Source: JAXLQL01 sp046331625 (GTDB lineage Bacteria > Acidobacteriota > Terriglobia > Bryobacterales > Bryobacteraceae). From it: a stretch of DNA of 51,915 nucleotides. Below the pieces are notes generated by a model, which was not told where the DNA came from, ran no database searches, and was given only the letters and a program-made list of their open reading frames with translations. Of the stretch, positions 43,358 to 51,693 are shown in pieces. Every line of letters begins with the position of its first letter. The stretch's first letter is position 1. The stretch spans positions 1-51,915 of the forward strand of contig JAXLQL010000041.1 of the NCBI GenBank assembly GCA_046331625.1. Reading direction: 5' to 3'. The translations under genes were made by a program, and so were the position numbers.

Positions 43358-44518
43358 ATGGTGTTCCACCTCGAGTTCGAAGGAATCCGGTGTTTTCGCC
43401 GCAAGCAGCGAGTGCGGATCGCGCCTCTGACGCTGCTGGTGGGGGAGAACAGCTCGGGGAAGAGCACGGTGCTGGCGGTGGCGAAGATCGCGATGGATTT
43501 GGCTACGTCGCGGTTGCGGCAGCCATTCAACGATCCTCCGTTTTTGCTGGGCGCCTACGACGACATTGCCTTTCGCGACCGGGCAGGTAAACCGGCGAAG
43601 CAATTCAAGTTCGCGATCGAGGAGCGAGATCGGCTGGGATTTCGGCTGCTCTCGGAGTGGTCCCCGGAGGGAGGCCACCCGGCGATGGATCAGTTGAGCT
43701 TCTCGAAGGGCGATGTGTCCGTGAACCTGGCCCGGCCACGGCACCTGAATGGCGACTGGTTGACCACGATGGTCCGCGGGTTCGCCGGAGATCGGGACAA
43801 GGCGGCGCTGCTCGACATGGGTGCATGGCTGGCTCAGAACCGGTCGTCTTTCGCAATGGCTCCGATCCGGTCCAGTCCGCGCCGTACCTATGACCCGGTG
43901 ATTCCCGAGCGCGATCCGGAAGGCTCCCACGTGCCTCAGGTGCTTGCGAGGCGGCTATCATCGCGCGACAAGCCGTCAACCGATTTCCGGCGGAGCATTG
44001 GCGCGTTTGGCCGGCAAGCCAAGCTCTTCGAAGACCTACTGGTGGAGCGAAAGGGACGAAATCCGAACGACCCATTTCAAATCCGCGTTGTCTCCGCCGG
44101 CGTAGACGCGAACTTGATCGATGTCGGCTACGGCATCAGCCAGGTGCTTCCGATCCTGGTCGAGACGCTGATGCGGCCACAAGACAATTCGCTCTTGCTT
44201 CTCCAGCAGCCGGAGGTCCACTTGCATCCCCAAGCACAAGCTGCCCTGGGCACCCTTTTCGCCCGCTCGGCGAAGGCCGGAACCGCCCACCTCATGGTCG
44301 AGACGCACAGCGATCATCTGATCGATCGAGTCCGAATCGCCGTCCGCGAACGGGTGTTGCGGCCCGATCAAGTCTCGCTGCTCTACTTCGAGAAGAAGCG
44401 AAGCGAGGCCATGATTCACGAACTGGTTCTGGATGCGGAAGGACAGATCACCAACCCGCCACCTGGCTACCGCCAATTCTTCCTCAACGAAGCGAATCGC
44501 GTGCTGGGGATCGACTGA
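43358..44518 (+). CDS. AAA/OLD-like ATPase with DUF3696-type C-terminal part
   Basis: 386 residues from the ATG at 43358; GTG/TTG start codons lie a few bases upstream. The ABC/SMC-like ATPase core has Walker A GENSSGKST (29-37), a DVGYGISQVLPIL signature-like block (255-267), LLLLQQPEVHLHP (279-291) in the Walker B place and ETHSDHLIDR (315-324), the His switch. In this family Walker B is normally EQPE; here Gln283 replaces the acidic residue, so activity needs checking. The C-terminal region with YRQFFLNE is of the DUF3696 kind. The gene overlaps the following nuclease gene by one base (TGATG), which suggests a two-protein system. Confidence 0.8.
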   Translation: MVFHLEFEGIRCFRRKQRVRIAPLTLLVGENSSGKSTVLAVAKIAMDLATSRLRQPFNDPPFLLGAYDDIAFRDRAGKPAKQFKFAIEERDRLGFRLLSEWSPEGGHPAMDQLSFSKGDVSVNLARPRHLNGDWLTTMVRGFAGDRDKAALLDMGAWLAQNRSSFAMAPIRSSPRRTYDPVIPERDPEGSHVPQVLARRLSSRDKPSTDFRRSIGAFGRQAKLFEDLLVERKGRNPNDPFQIRVVSAGVDANLIDVGYGISQVLPILVETLMRPQDNSLLLLQQPEVHLHPQAQAALGTLFARSAKAGTAHLMVETHSDHLIDRVRIAVRERVLRPDQVSLLYFEKKRSEAMIHELVLDAEGQITNPPPGYRQFFLNEANRVLGID

Positions 44519-44934
44519 TGTGCATCATTGTCGACAACAACGTAGCCGCCCTTTTGCTTCTCTCGAAGAGCCCCGTTCGGGATTGGCTCACGCGCACCAC
44601 GGGGTCGCCGCGATTGGTCGTTGGCAAGCAACTCCTCAGAGAACTCGCGGGCAACGCCGGAGTTCGGCACTACTTGCTGGACCTAGACCGAAACGGACTT
44701 CTTCGCCGCGTGCCCGAAGCCCCCTTCCGCCACGACCTGTGCCAGTCAAACGACCACCACATCATCGCCATCGCAATCTCGAGCCGCGCCCGCACCCTCT
44801 GCACCAATGACAAAGCCCTCATGAGCGATTTCAAAAATCCCGCATTCATCCGCAAACCGCGCGGCCGCGTCCACTCGCAGCCGTCGCATCGCACGCTACT
44901 CCGCCACACGAAATCGTGCGGCATCGCCGCCTGA
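44518..44934 (+). CDS. PIN-like nuclease partner of the ATPase
   Basis: 138 residues. IIVDNNVAALLL (Asp6), LLREL (Glu42), QSNDHHIIAIA (Asp79) and TNDKALMSDF (Asp98/Asp104) reproduce the acidic set of PIN nucleases. The fold lacks the usual VapC neighbour and instead is joined to an AAA ATPase by a one-base overlap. The C-terminal 30 residues are basic (RKPRGRVHSQPSHRT). Most likely it cleaves RNA when the ATPase senses a trigger, perhaps phage infection. The sulfotransferase gene follows after 5 bases. Confidence 0.78.
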   Translation: MCIIVDNNVAALLLLSKSPVRDWLTRTTGSPRLVVGKQLLRELAGNAGVRHYLLDLDRNGLLRRVPEAPFRHDLCQSNDHHIIAIAISSRARTLCTNDKALMSDFKNPAFIRKPRGRVHSQPSHRTLLRHTKSCGIAA

Positions 44935-44939
44935 CACTC

Positions 44940-45515
44940 ATGCTTGAACCCATCACCATCGTCTCCGGACTCCCCCGCTCCGGCACCTCGCTCATGATGC
45001 AGATGCTCGTCGCCGGCGGCATGGCTCCGCTCACTGATAACCTCCGCCAACCCGATACCGACAATCCGCGCGGCTATTTCGAGTTCGAGCCCGTCAAGGC
45101 CACGCATCGCGATTCGAGCTGGGTCGCGCAAGCGCCCGGCAAAGTAGTGAAGGTGATCCACACGCTGCTCACCGGACTTCCCTCCGGCTTCGAATATCAC
45201 GTTGTCTTCATGCGCCGGCCTATGGAGGAAGTGCTGCGGTCGCAAGCCGCGATGCTCGCGCGCTCGGGCAAAACAGGCGCCAATCTCGACCCGGCCGTGC
45301 TCGGCGCGTTGTTCGAAAAGCAACTCGAGCAAGTGGAGGCCTGGCTCGCCGCACGTTCGAATTTCCGCCTCATGAATGTGCCGTTTCACGACTGCTTGTT
45401 CGATCCCCACGTCGTCGCCGCGAACGTGAACCGCTTCCTCGGCGGCACGCTCAACGAATCGGCCATGGCAGCAGCCACTGATGCAAACCTGTATCGCCAG
45501 CGCCAGTCGCGATAG
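44940..45515 (+). CDS. Sulfotransferase-like P-loop protein
   Basis: 191 residues from the ATG at 44940. TIVSGLPRSGTSLMMQML (6-23) is the PAPS-binding P-loop of the sulfotransferase family, and HVVFMRRPMEEVLRSQAAML near residue 88 is the second conserved block with the Arg/Ser pair for the 3'-phosphate. Such enzymes transfer sulfate to carbohydrates, lipids or peptides. The protein is shorter than many family members and could be a minimal version. It lies within a same-strand gene run, 9 bases before the peptidase. Confidence 0.75.
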   Translation: MLEPITIVSGLPRSGTSLMMQMLVAGGMAPLTDNLRQPDTDNPRGYFEFEPVKATHRDSSWVAQAPGKVVKVIHTLLTGLPSGFEYHVVFMRRPMEEVLRSQAAMLARSGKTGANLDPAVLGALFEKQLEQVEAWLAARSNFRLMNVPFHDCLFDPHVVAANVNRFLGGTLNESAMAAATDANLYRQRQSR

Positions 45516-45524
45516 CCTATCCTC

Positions 45525-46904
45525 ATGCGGATTTCATGCGCCTTCGCAGCGCTTATCTCAATGCCGCTCTGCGGTGTGGCGCTCGCTCAGGAATCACTCG
45601 AGGATCGCGCTCTACGGTACCTCATCGAACTCGTGCGGCTCGACACCACCAATCCACCGGGCAACGAAACGCGCGCTGCCGAATACCTCAAGCGCGAGGC
45701 CGACAAGGAAGGGATTCCGAATGAGCTGGTGGGTCCGGACCCGGCGCGGCTGAGCTTCATCGCGCGACTCAAAGGCTCAGGCGCGAAGAAGCCGCTCCTG
45801 TTGATGGCGCACACCGACGTGGTCCCGGTGGATCGCGCCGCGTGGACCGTCGATCCCTACTCGGCCACCATCAAAGAAGGTTTCGTCTACGGGCGCGGCA
45901 CGCAAGACGTGAAGTCGCTGCTGGCCGCCGAATTCGCAGTGCTGGTTGAGTTGAAGCGCAGCGGCGCGAAGCTCGACCGCGACATCATCCTGCTCGCCGA
46001 ATCGGACGAAGAGGCCGGATCCACGGGCATGACATGGATCGTGAAGAACGCCTACGAGAAGATCGACGCCGAATTCGCGCTCAACGAATTCGGCTACTGG
46101 CAGGATGCTTCATCCGGCGAGCGGGTGTTCCAGATCCAGACTTCCGAGAAGGTTCCCACGCGGATCCGGCTGCGCGCACGCGGCACGGCGGGTCATGGGT
46201 CGTTACCGCGTGCGGACAATCCGGTAGCGCATCTAGCGAAAGCAATCGCGAAGCTCGCCGACGCCGGCCAGCCCGTGGAGTTGAACACCACCACGCGCAC
46301 TTACTTTCGCGAGATGGCGAAGATCCCTGCCAACAAGTGGCTCATCCCGTATCTGCCGAAGCTCGAGAACACGCGGCTGTCGGGCGATGCCGCCCGCGAA
46401 ATCCACGAGCGCAACGCCGAGTTTGACGCGATGCTCCACACCACCGTGTCTCCGACGATGCTCGAAGCGGGCGTCAAGATCAACGTGATCCCGAATCAGG
46501 CTGTGGCGCAGATCGACGTGCGCCGGCTGCCGACGGAAACACGCGAGCAGATCCACGAACGCTTTCGCAAGATCATCGGCGATCCGGCGATCGAGGTGGA
46601 GAACGGCGGCGGTCAGGAGATGCCCGCCACCGAACCGAGTTCGCTCACATCGCCGCTCTACCTTGCGATGAAGACGCAGTTGCAAGCGTCGCATCCCAAG
46701 TCCGTGGTGATCCCGTTCATGATGCGAGGCGCTACCGACGGATCGTTCCTGCGCGAGAAGGGAATCGCCGTATACGGCACGCCGATCTTCGATACGGAAG
46801 GCGAACCACGCTGGCACGGCAATGACGAGCGGATCTCGGTTGGCAATATGAAGAACGGCACGGGACTGCTGATGAAGATCGTGCGGGCCGTGGCGGCAAA
46901 CTAA
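45525..46904 (+). CDS. M20-family metallopeptidase, secreted
   Basis: 459 residues. A signal peptide (RISCAFAALISMPLCGVALAQ) is followed by the two-zinc site of the M20 family: His96 and Asp98 in MAHTDVVPVD, Asp128 in GRGTQDVKS, catalytic Glu162 and Glu163 in ESDEEAGS, then a lid domain with the RARGTAGHGSLPR motif near 217 and a final His in RWHGNDE. It should cut dipeptides or acyl-amino acids in the periplasm. The second zinc-binding Asp/Glu near NEFGYW appears altered, so zinc occupancy could differ. Confidence 0.9.
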   Translation: MRISCAFAALISMPLCGVALAQESLEDRALRYLIELVRLDTTNPPGNETRAAEYLKREADKEGIPNELVGPDPARLSFIARLKGSGAKKPLLLMAHTDVVPVDRAAWTVDPYSATIKEGFVYGRGTQDVKSLLAAEFAVLVELKRSGAKLDRDIILLAESDEEAGSTGMTWIVKNAYEKIDAEFALNEFGYWQDASSGERVFQIQTSEKVPTRIRLRARGTAGHGSLPRADNPVAHLAKAIAKLADAGQPVELNTTTRTYFREMAKIPANKWLIPYLPKLENTRLSGDAAREIHERNAEFDAMLHTTVSPTMLEAGVKINVIPNQAVAQIDVRRLPTETREQIHERFRKIIGDPAIEVENGGGQEMPATEPSSLTSPLYLAMKTQLQASHPKSVVIPFMMRGATDGSFLREKGIAVYGTPIFDTEGEPRWHGNDERISVGNMKNGTGLLMKIVRAVAAN

Positions 46905-46918
46905 CCGCTGCCGGCGGT
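46904..46918 (+). terminator. Short hairpin after the peptidase gene
   Basis: ACCGC-tgccg-GCGGT starts at the last base of the stop codon. The 5-bp stem has no T-run and may be chance. AAAGGA (46984-46989) lies 7 bases before the next start. Confidence 0.3.
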
Positions 46919-46996
46919 CCAGTGGCGGTCGGCTGCGGATTCACTTAGAATTCACATCATCGGGTCATACTGGATCTTTTCGAAAGGAATGCGATC

Positions 46997-49900
46997 ATGC
47001 CCATCCGCGGAGCCCTGCCTTTGTGCGCCGTTTTGCTGACGGCCGCCGCCTACGCACAGACCGAACTCGCCACGCTCACCGGCGCCGTCAACGATAGTAC
47101 CGGAGCCGCGGTGGCCGGAGCCGCCATCTCAGTCACCAACGAGGCCACCAACGTTGCCTCCTCCACCGCGAGCAACGACAACGGCCGCTACGTGCTGCCG
47201 AGCCTCAAGCCCGGCGTCTATCGCGTGACCGTGTCGCACTCGGGATTCAAGAAGCAGGTGCAATCGGGCGTGACGCTCCAGGTGAACCAAACGGCCCGCC
47301 TCGACCTCGTACTCCAAGTCGGCGACGTCAGCGAGCAAGTGACCGTATCGGCCGAAGCATCGCTCCTCGAAACGGAAACCTCGAGCCGCGGCGCCGTGAT
47401 CGACCAGCGCAAGATGGTGGAGCTGCCACTCAACGGCCGCGACTACAACCAACTCGCCCTTCTCTCGCCAGGCGTGCTGACACCTACGCCGCGCCTGAGC
47501 TCCATCGGATTCAAAGGCGCGTTCAACGTCAACGGCAATCGCGCCTTCCACAACGCCTTCCAACTCGATGGCGTGGATAACACGTCGTACTCCACCTCGT
47601 TCCGCGGAAACAACGTGCAGGTGGTGCAGCCATCGGTGGAAGCGCTGCAGGAGTTCAAGATCCAGACCAACGCGTACTCGGCGGAGTTCGGCCGTTCGGC
47701 GGGAGCGCTCATCAACGCAGTGATCAAGAGCGGCACCAATGATCTGCACGGCTCGGGCTACGAGTTCCTGCGCAACCGCGAACTCGACGCGAACAACTTC
47801 TTCGCGAACAAGAATTCCGCGAGCAAGCCGTTCCGGCTGCGGAACCAGTTCGGCGGAACGCTGGGCGGTCCGATTCGCCGCGACAAGACGTTCCTGTTCG
47901 GCGACTACGAGGGCCTGCGCGATCGCGTGGGCACGGTGCGCTTGTCGTCGGTGCCGCAGATGCCGTGGCGCGCCGGGCGCTTCAACGTTCCGATCGCGAA
48001 TCCGTTCAACCCGAACGACACCGGCGCCGATTTCCGCCAGCCCGCCACGCCCGACTGCAACAACCAAGGCTCGTGCTGGATCATCCCGGCCAACCTGATT
48101 GATCCGGTGGGACAGAAAGTGGTGGACGTGAATCCAGCGCCGAACACAGGCGTTGCGGGTCAGCTCGACAACAACTACGTCAACGTGCCGATCGACCGCA
48201 CGCGCACCGATCAGTTCGATCTGCGCGGCGATCATTCGGTGAACACCAAGGTAAATCTGTTCGGGCGCTATTCGTTCGCCGACACGAACCTGTTCCGTCC
48301 TGGTCCGCGGCCCGGACTTTCCGAAGGCTCGTTCAACGATACGTTCGGCGCGGCGCAGTGGAGATCGCAAGCGATTGCAAGCGGCCTCACGTGGACGCTT
48401 TCGCCTTCGCTGATCTCCGAAACGCGCGTCGGCTTCAGCCGCGGCAACTTCTTCCAACGGCCTCCGAACGCGGACTCGGGCTGTCCCGAGAAGTTGATCG
48501 GACTCAAGAACGCGCCTAGCGACGAAGCGATCTGCGGCGGCATTCCCGTAATGAACATGCCCGGCGGCAACCTGCGCCGCATTGGCCGCACGACGTCTGT
48601 TCCGCAGTTCCAGACTCCGCGGTCACTCAACATCCGCAGTTCGCTCGCGTCGATTCGCGGCGTGCACGCGATCAAGTACGGAGGCGAGTACCTGCACGTG
48701 CAAACAGGCATTCGCGACGTGAGCGCGCTGCTCGGCTCGTTCACCTACTCGGGCCGCTTCACCGGCCAAAACGGAACGTACCAGGGCGGCATCGCCGACC
48801 TGCTCCTCGGCTTCCCCACGCGCTACCAGCAGGACTCCAATACCGTGTTCAACCAGTGGCAGAACATGTATTTCCTGTTCGCGCAAGACGACTGGAAGGT
48901 GGCGCGGACCTTCACGTTCAACTACGGCCTGCGTTACGAATACGCGACACCGCCTCGGGAACGCGACAACCAGTGGGCGAACTACATCCCCACGGCGGGT
49001 GCGTTCGTCACCGCGAAAAACGGGGGCGCGTATGACCGGGCGCTGATCCATCCGGACCGCAACAACTTCGCTCCGCGTCTCGGCTTTTCGTGGAACGCGA
49101 TGAAACGCACGGTGGTGCGCGGCGGCTACGGCGTCTTCTACAACCACTCGAATCGCAACGGCCGCGAAGGCATGCTCGGCTTCAATTTCCCGTTCATCGT
49201 GCAGGGCGATACGAACATCGCCGGGAGCAACAATCTCAAGTCCACGAACGCGTTCATGCGGCTTTCGACCGGGATCCCGGCCGGCTTCGTCGACGCGACC
49301 AAAGTCAGCATTCCCTCGCTCGCCCGCAAGGCGCAGGATCCATTCCAGCGCACCACCTACGTGCAGCAGTGGAACTTCGGGATCCAACAGGAACTGGCGC
49401 AGGACCTCATTTTCGACGTGGCCTACGTGGGCAACGGTGGCCGAAAGCTCGCCGCGTTTCGCAACCTGAATCAGCGCGTGGTGGTCTACGGCGCGAATGG
49501 AGCCCCCACCGCGGGAGCGCTTCCGTTGACCGACAAGAACATTTTGGGTGACGTGCAGTACCTCGAAAATACGGGCGTGTCGAATTACCACTCGCTGCAG
49601 GTGCGGCTCGAGAAACGCTTCTCGCGCGGACTCTCGGCGCTCGCTTCGTACACGTGGGGCAAGGCGCTCACGAACTCGGTGGATCACCTCTCCACCAGCG
49701 GCGCAGGCAACGGCGTGGATGTGGGCGCGTTCCGCGAACCGCAGGACGGGAACAACCGGCGGCTCGAGTATGGTCCGGCGGAGTTCGACACCGCGCACCG
49801 ATTCGTGGCGAGCGCGGTGTGGCAGATTCCCGCGGGCAAGGGCCATCGCTTCGCGGCAACGCGCGCAGCGAATTTTGTTTTGGGCGGCTGGGAATTCTCA

Positions 49901-50353
49901 CCGATCCTTTCGGCGCAGACGGGGCTCGGGTTGACGGTCGCACAGAGCGTGCTGCTGAATCTCGGTGGCGAGCGCCGGAGCCGTCCGAACCGGTTGGCGA
50001 ACGGGACGCTTTCTGACAGCGCGCGCAACGTGGACCGTTATATCGACGATACGGCGTTCGTGATTCTGAATCCGGTGGCGGGCGGCGCGGGCTTCTTCCC
50101 GAATCAGGCGTTCGGCAATTCGGGCGTGGGGATTCTACGCGGTCCGGGAATGGTGAACGTGGACTTCAATTTGGCAAAGACGTTTGCCATCACCGAGCGG
50201 CACTCGATGCAGTTCCGCGCGGAATTCTTCAACGCGTTCAACCGGGCAAATTTCAGCGTGCCGGGTGTGACGCTGGGCGCCGGCTTCGGGCAAATCGTGA
50301 GCACGTCGACGGAGCCACGGATTATCCAGTTCGGGTTGAAGTATCGCTTCTGA
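46997..50353 (+). CDS. Oar-type TonB-dependent receptor
   Basis: 1118 residues, ATG preceded by AAAGGA 7 bases upstream. A signal peptide (GALPLCAVLLTAAAYAQ) leads to a carboxypeptidase-like domain (AVNDSTGAAVAGAAISVTN, LPSLKPGVYRVTVSHSGF). The segment LNGRDYNQLALLSPGV near 148 is the standard plug entry of this class, followed by INAVIKSGTNDLHGSGYEF and a large barrel. The final residue is Phe (GLKYRF). Ligand unknown. It is one of three such receptors in the window, and they differ enough to be old paralogues. The pentapeptide-repeat gene follows after 24 bases. Confidence 0.88.
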   Translation: MPIRGALPLCAVLLTAAAYAQTELATLTGAVNDSTGAAVAGAAISVTNEATNVASSTASNDNGRYVLPSLKPGVYRVTVSHSGFKKQVQSGVTLQVNQTARLDLVLQVGDVSEQVTVSAEASLLETETSSRGAVIDQRKMVELPLNGRDYNQLALLSPGVLTPTPRLSSIGFKGAFNVNGNRAFHNAFQLDGVDNTSYSTSFRGNNVQVVQPSVEALQEFKIQTNAYSAEFGRSAGALINAVIKSGTNDLHGSGYEFLRNRELDANNFFANKNSASKPFRLRNQFGGTLGGPIRRDKTFLFGDYEGLRDRVGTVRLSSVPQMPWRAGRFNVPIANPFNPNDTGADFRQPATPDCNNQGSCWIIPANLIDPVGQKVVDVNPAPNTGVAGQLDNNYVNVPIDRTRTDQFDLRGDHSVNTKVNLFGRYSFADTNLFRPGPRPGLSEGSFNDTFGAAQWRSQAIASGLTWTLSPSLISETRVGFSRGNFFQRPPNADSGCPEKLIGLKNAPSDEAICGGIPVMNMPGGNLRRIGRTTSVPQFQTPRSLNIRSSLASIRGVHAIKYGGEYLHVQTGIRDVSALLGSFTYSGRFTGQNGTYQGGIADLLLGFPTRYQQDSNTVFNQWQNMYFLFAQDDWKVARTFTFNYGLRYEYATPPRERDNQWANYIPTAGAFVTAKNGGAYDRALIHPDRNNFAPRLGFSWNAMKRTVVRGGYGVFYNHSNRNGREGMLGFNFPFIVQGDTNIAGSNNLKSTNAFMRLSTGIPAGFVDATKVSIPSLARKAQDPFQRTTYVQQWNFGIQQELAQDLIFDVAYVGNGGRKLAAFRNLNQRVVVYGANGAPTAGALPLTDKNILGDVQYLENTGVSNYHSLQVRLEKRFSRGLSALASYTWGKALTNSVDHLSTSGAGNGVDVGAFREPQDGNNRRLEYGPAEFDTAHRFVASAVWQIPAGKGHRFAATRAANFVLGGWEFSPILSAQTGLGLTVAQSVLLNLGGERRSRPNRLANGTLSDSARNVDRYIDDTAFVILNPVAGGAGFFPNQAFGNSGVGILRGPGMVNVDFNLAKTFAITERHSMQFRAEFFNAFNRANFSVPGVTLGAGFGQIVSTSTEPRIIQFGLKYRF

Positions 50354-50355
50354 GA

Positions 50356-50374
50356 TGCGGTAAGATAAACCGCA
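50356..50374 (+). terminator. Hairpin between the receptor and pentapeptide genes
   Basis: TGCGGT-aagataa-ACCGCA, a perfect 6-bp stem, fills most of the 24-base gap. The loop contains TAAGAT, which could also serve as a -10 for a near-leaderless pentapeptide mRNA starting at the TTG at 50378. The role is therefore ambiguous: terminator, operator or both. Confidence 0.4.
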
Positions 50375-50377
50375 GAA

Positions 50378-51673
50378 TTGGAGAAGAATTTTTCGGGACG
50401 CCACTTGGCAGGTCAGTCGTTTGCAAAACAGGACCTGCGCGATGCGGGTTTTCGCAACGCGAAGTTGGCTGATGCGGATTTCTCGGGCGCAGATCTTCGG
50501 GGCGCGGATTTCAGCGGCGCCGATCTAAAGCGGGCGCGGTTCTGCGGCGCGGTGCTGGGGCGAAGCGGTTTGCCCGAAACCGTGTTGCATCTTGTCTCGT
50601 TTGGCATCTGCGGACTGGTGACGGCGCTTTCCATCGGGTTGAACATCTTCTGCCTAATGGGTGCCTTCTCAGATCAATTCGGCGCAATCGTCTTTCTGGT
50701 TGGGTGGATCGCCGCGCTGCTGGTGACCGTCGCCAAGGGCCTGACGCCGGCCACTCTCTGCCTAATCACCGCATTGTCGGCCGTTGTCCTCGCGGCAGTT
50801 GCCGCGCAGAGCCTTTTCGAGGTGGCGATCGCTGCTGCTGCCGCCATTCCAATCGCGGTGGCAATTGCGGGTGGAGTGGCAGTCGCCGGAGTTGGCGCGG
50901 CGGCAGGTGCGATCACGGCGGTGTGGATGATCTGCTCAGTGGCCATGATCGGAACTGGCTTCCCTTTCGGAAGCGGGCCTGGCAAGCTGCCTCTTGCAAT
51001 CGGAGTCGCGGTGGCAGCTCAGTTTGCCTTGACAGTCTACATACGATGGCGGCTTTCCTTGCGGGACCCGAAGTTCGCACACCTGGCCCCGGTCCGAGCG
51101 CGGATTGTTTCGATCGGCGGCACTTCGTTCCGAGGCGCAGGCCTCAGTCATGCGAATTTCGAGGATACGACCATCGCCGGCGCGTGCTTCGAGGATGCTG
51201 ACATCACGCGGGTACGCTGGCGCGGCGTGCGCCGGAGTCACGAAAGCGGATTCGGGGAATCGATTCTGAGCAACCACCGTGTGGAGCGCCTGCTGACAGC
51301 GGGTGAGACGGGCGGCGAACCCTGTGACGATCTCGATCTGCATGGCGCCAATCTCGACGGCGTAAATCTCGCGCGAGTTTCTCTCCGTTACGCCAACCTC
51401 TCGGGTGCCTCGTTACGCGGAGCCAGCCTGATGGCGGCCAATCTCGCACACGCAGATTGCGCCGGCGCCGATTTTACCGGCGCGTGCCTCACTGGTACAT
51501 GCCTCGAGGGATGGAGGATCGACGACACGACGGTGCTCGAAGATCTGGAATGCCGGTTCGTCTTCTTGCGTGAAGCGGATGGCGAATCCGGAAACCGCGA
51601 GCGCCGGCCTCCCTTCCCGGGTGCGGACTTTCAGCCCGGCGAGTTCATCGAACTTTGCCGGCCGGATCGGTGA
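50378..51673 (+). CDS. Pentapeptide-repeat membrane protein
   Basis: 431 residues, start TTG at 50378; the choice is supported by the near-identical start (MQKNFS versus MEKNFS) of the next gene. Residues about 20-60 are pentapeptide repeats (A(D/N)LxG-type: ADFSGADLRGADFSGADL), followed by several hydrophobic helices between about 68 and 225 and a second set of repeats in the C-terminal half (LDLHGANLDGVNLARV, YANLSGASLRGASLMAANL). The right-handed beta-helix halves thus flank a membrane part. Such proteins occur in Cyanobacteria and some Acidobacteria with unknown role. Confidence 0.8.
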   Translation: MEKNFSGRHLAGQSFAKQDLRDAGFRNAKLADADFSGADLRGADFSGADLKRARFCGAVLGRSGLPETVLHLVSFGICGLVTALSIGLNIFCLMGAFSDQFGAIVFLVGWIAALLVTVAKGLTPATLCLITALSAVVLAAVAAQSLFEVAIAAAAAIPIAVAIAGGVAVAGVGAAAGAITAVWMICSVAMIGTGFPFGSGPGKLPLAIGVAVAAQFALTVYIRWRLSLRDPKFAHLAPVRARIVSIGGTSFRGAGLSHANFEDTTIAGACFEDADITRVRWRGVRRSHESGFGESILSNHRVERLLTAGETGGEPCDDLDLHGANLDGVNLARVSLRYANLSGASLRGASLMAANLAHADCAGADFTGACLTGTCLEGWRIDDTTVLEDLECRFVFLREADGESGNRERRPPFPGADFQPGEFIELCRPDR

Positions 51674-51693
51674 CAGGTTCTGACATACGTGCG

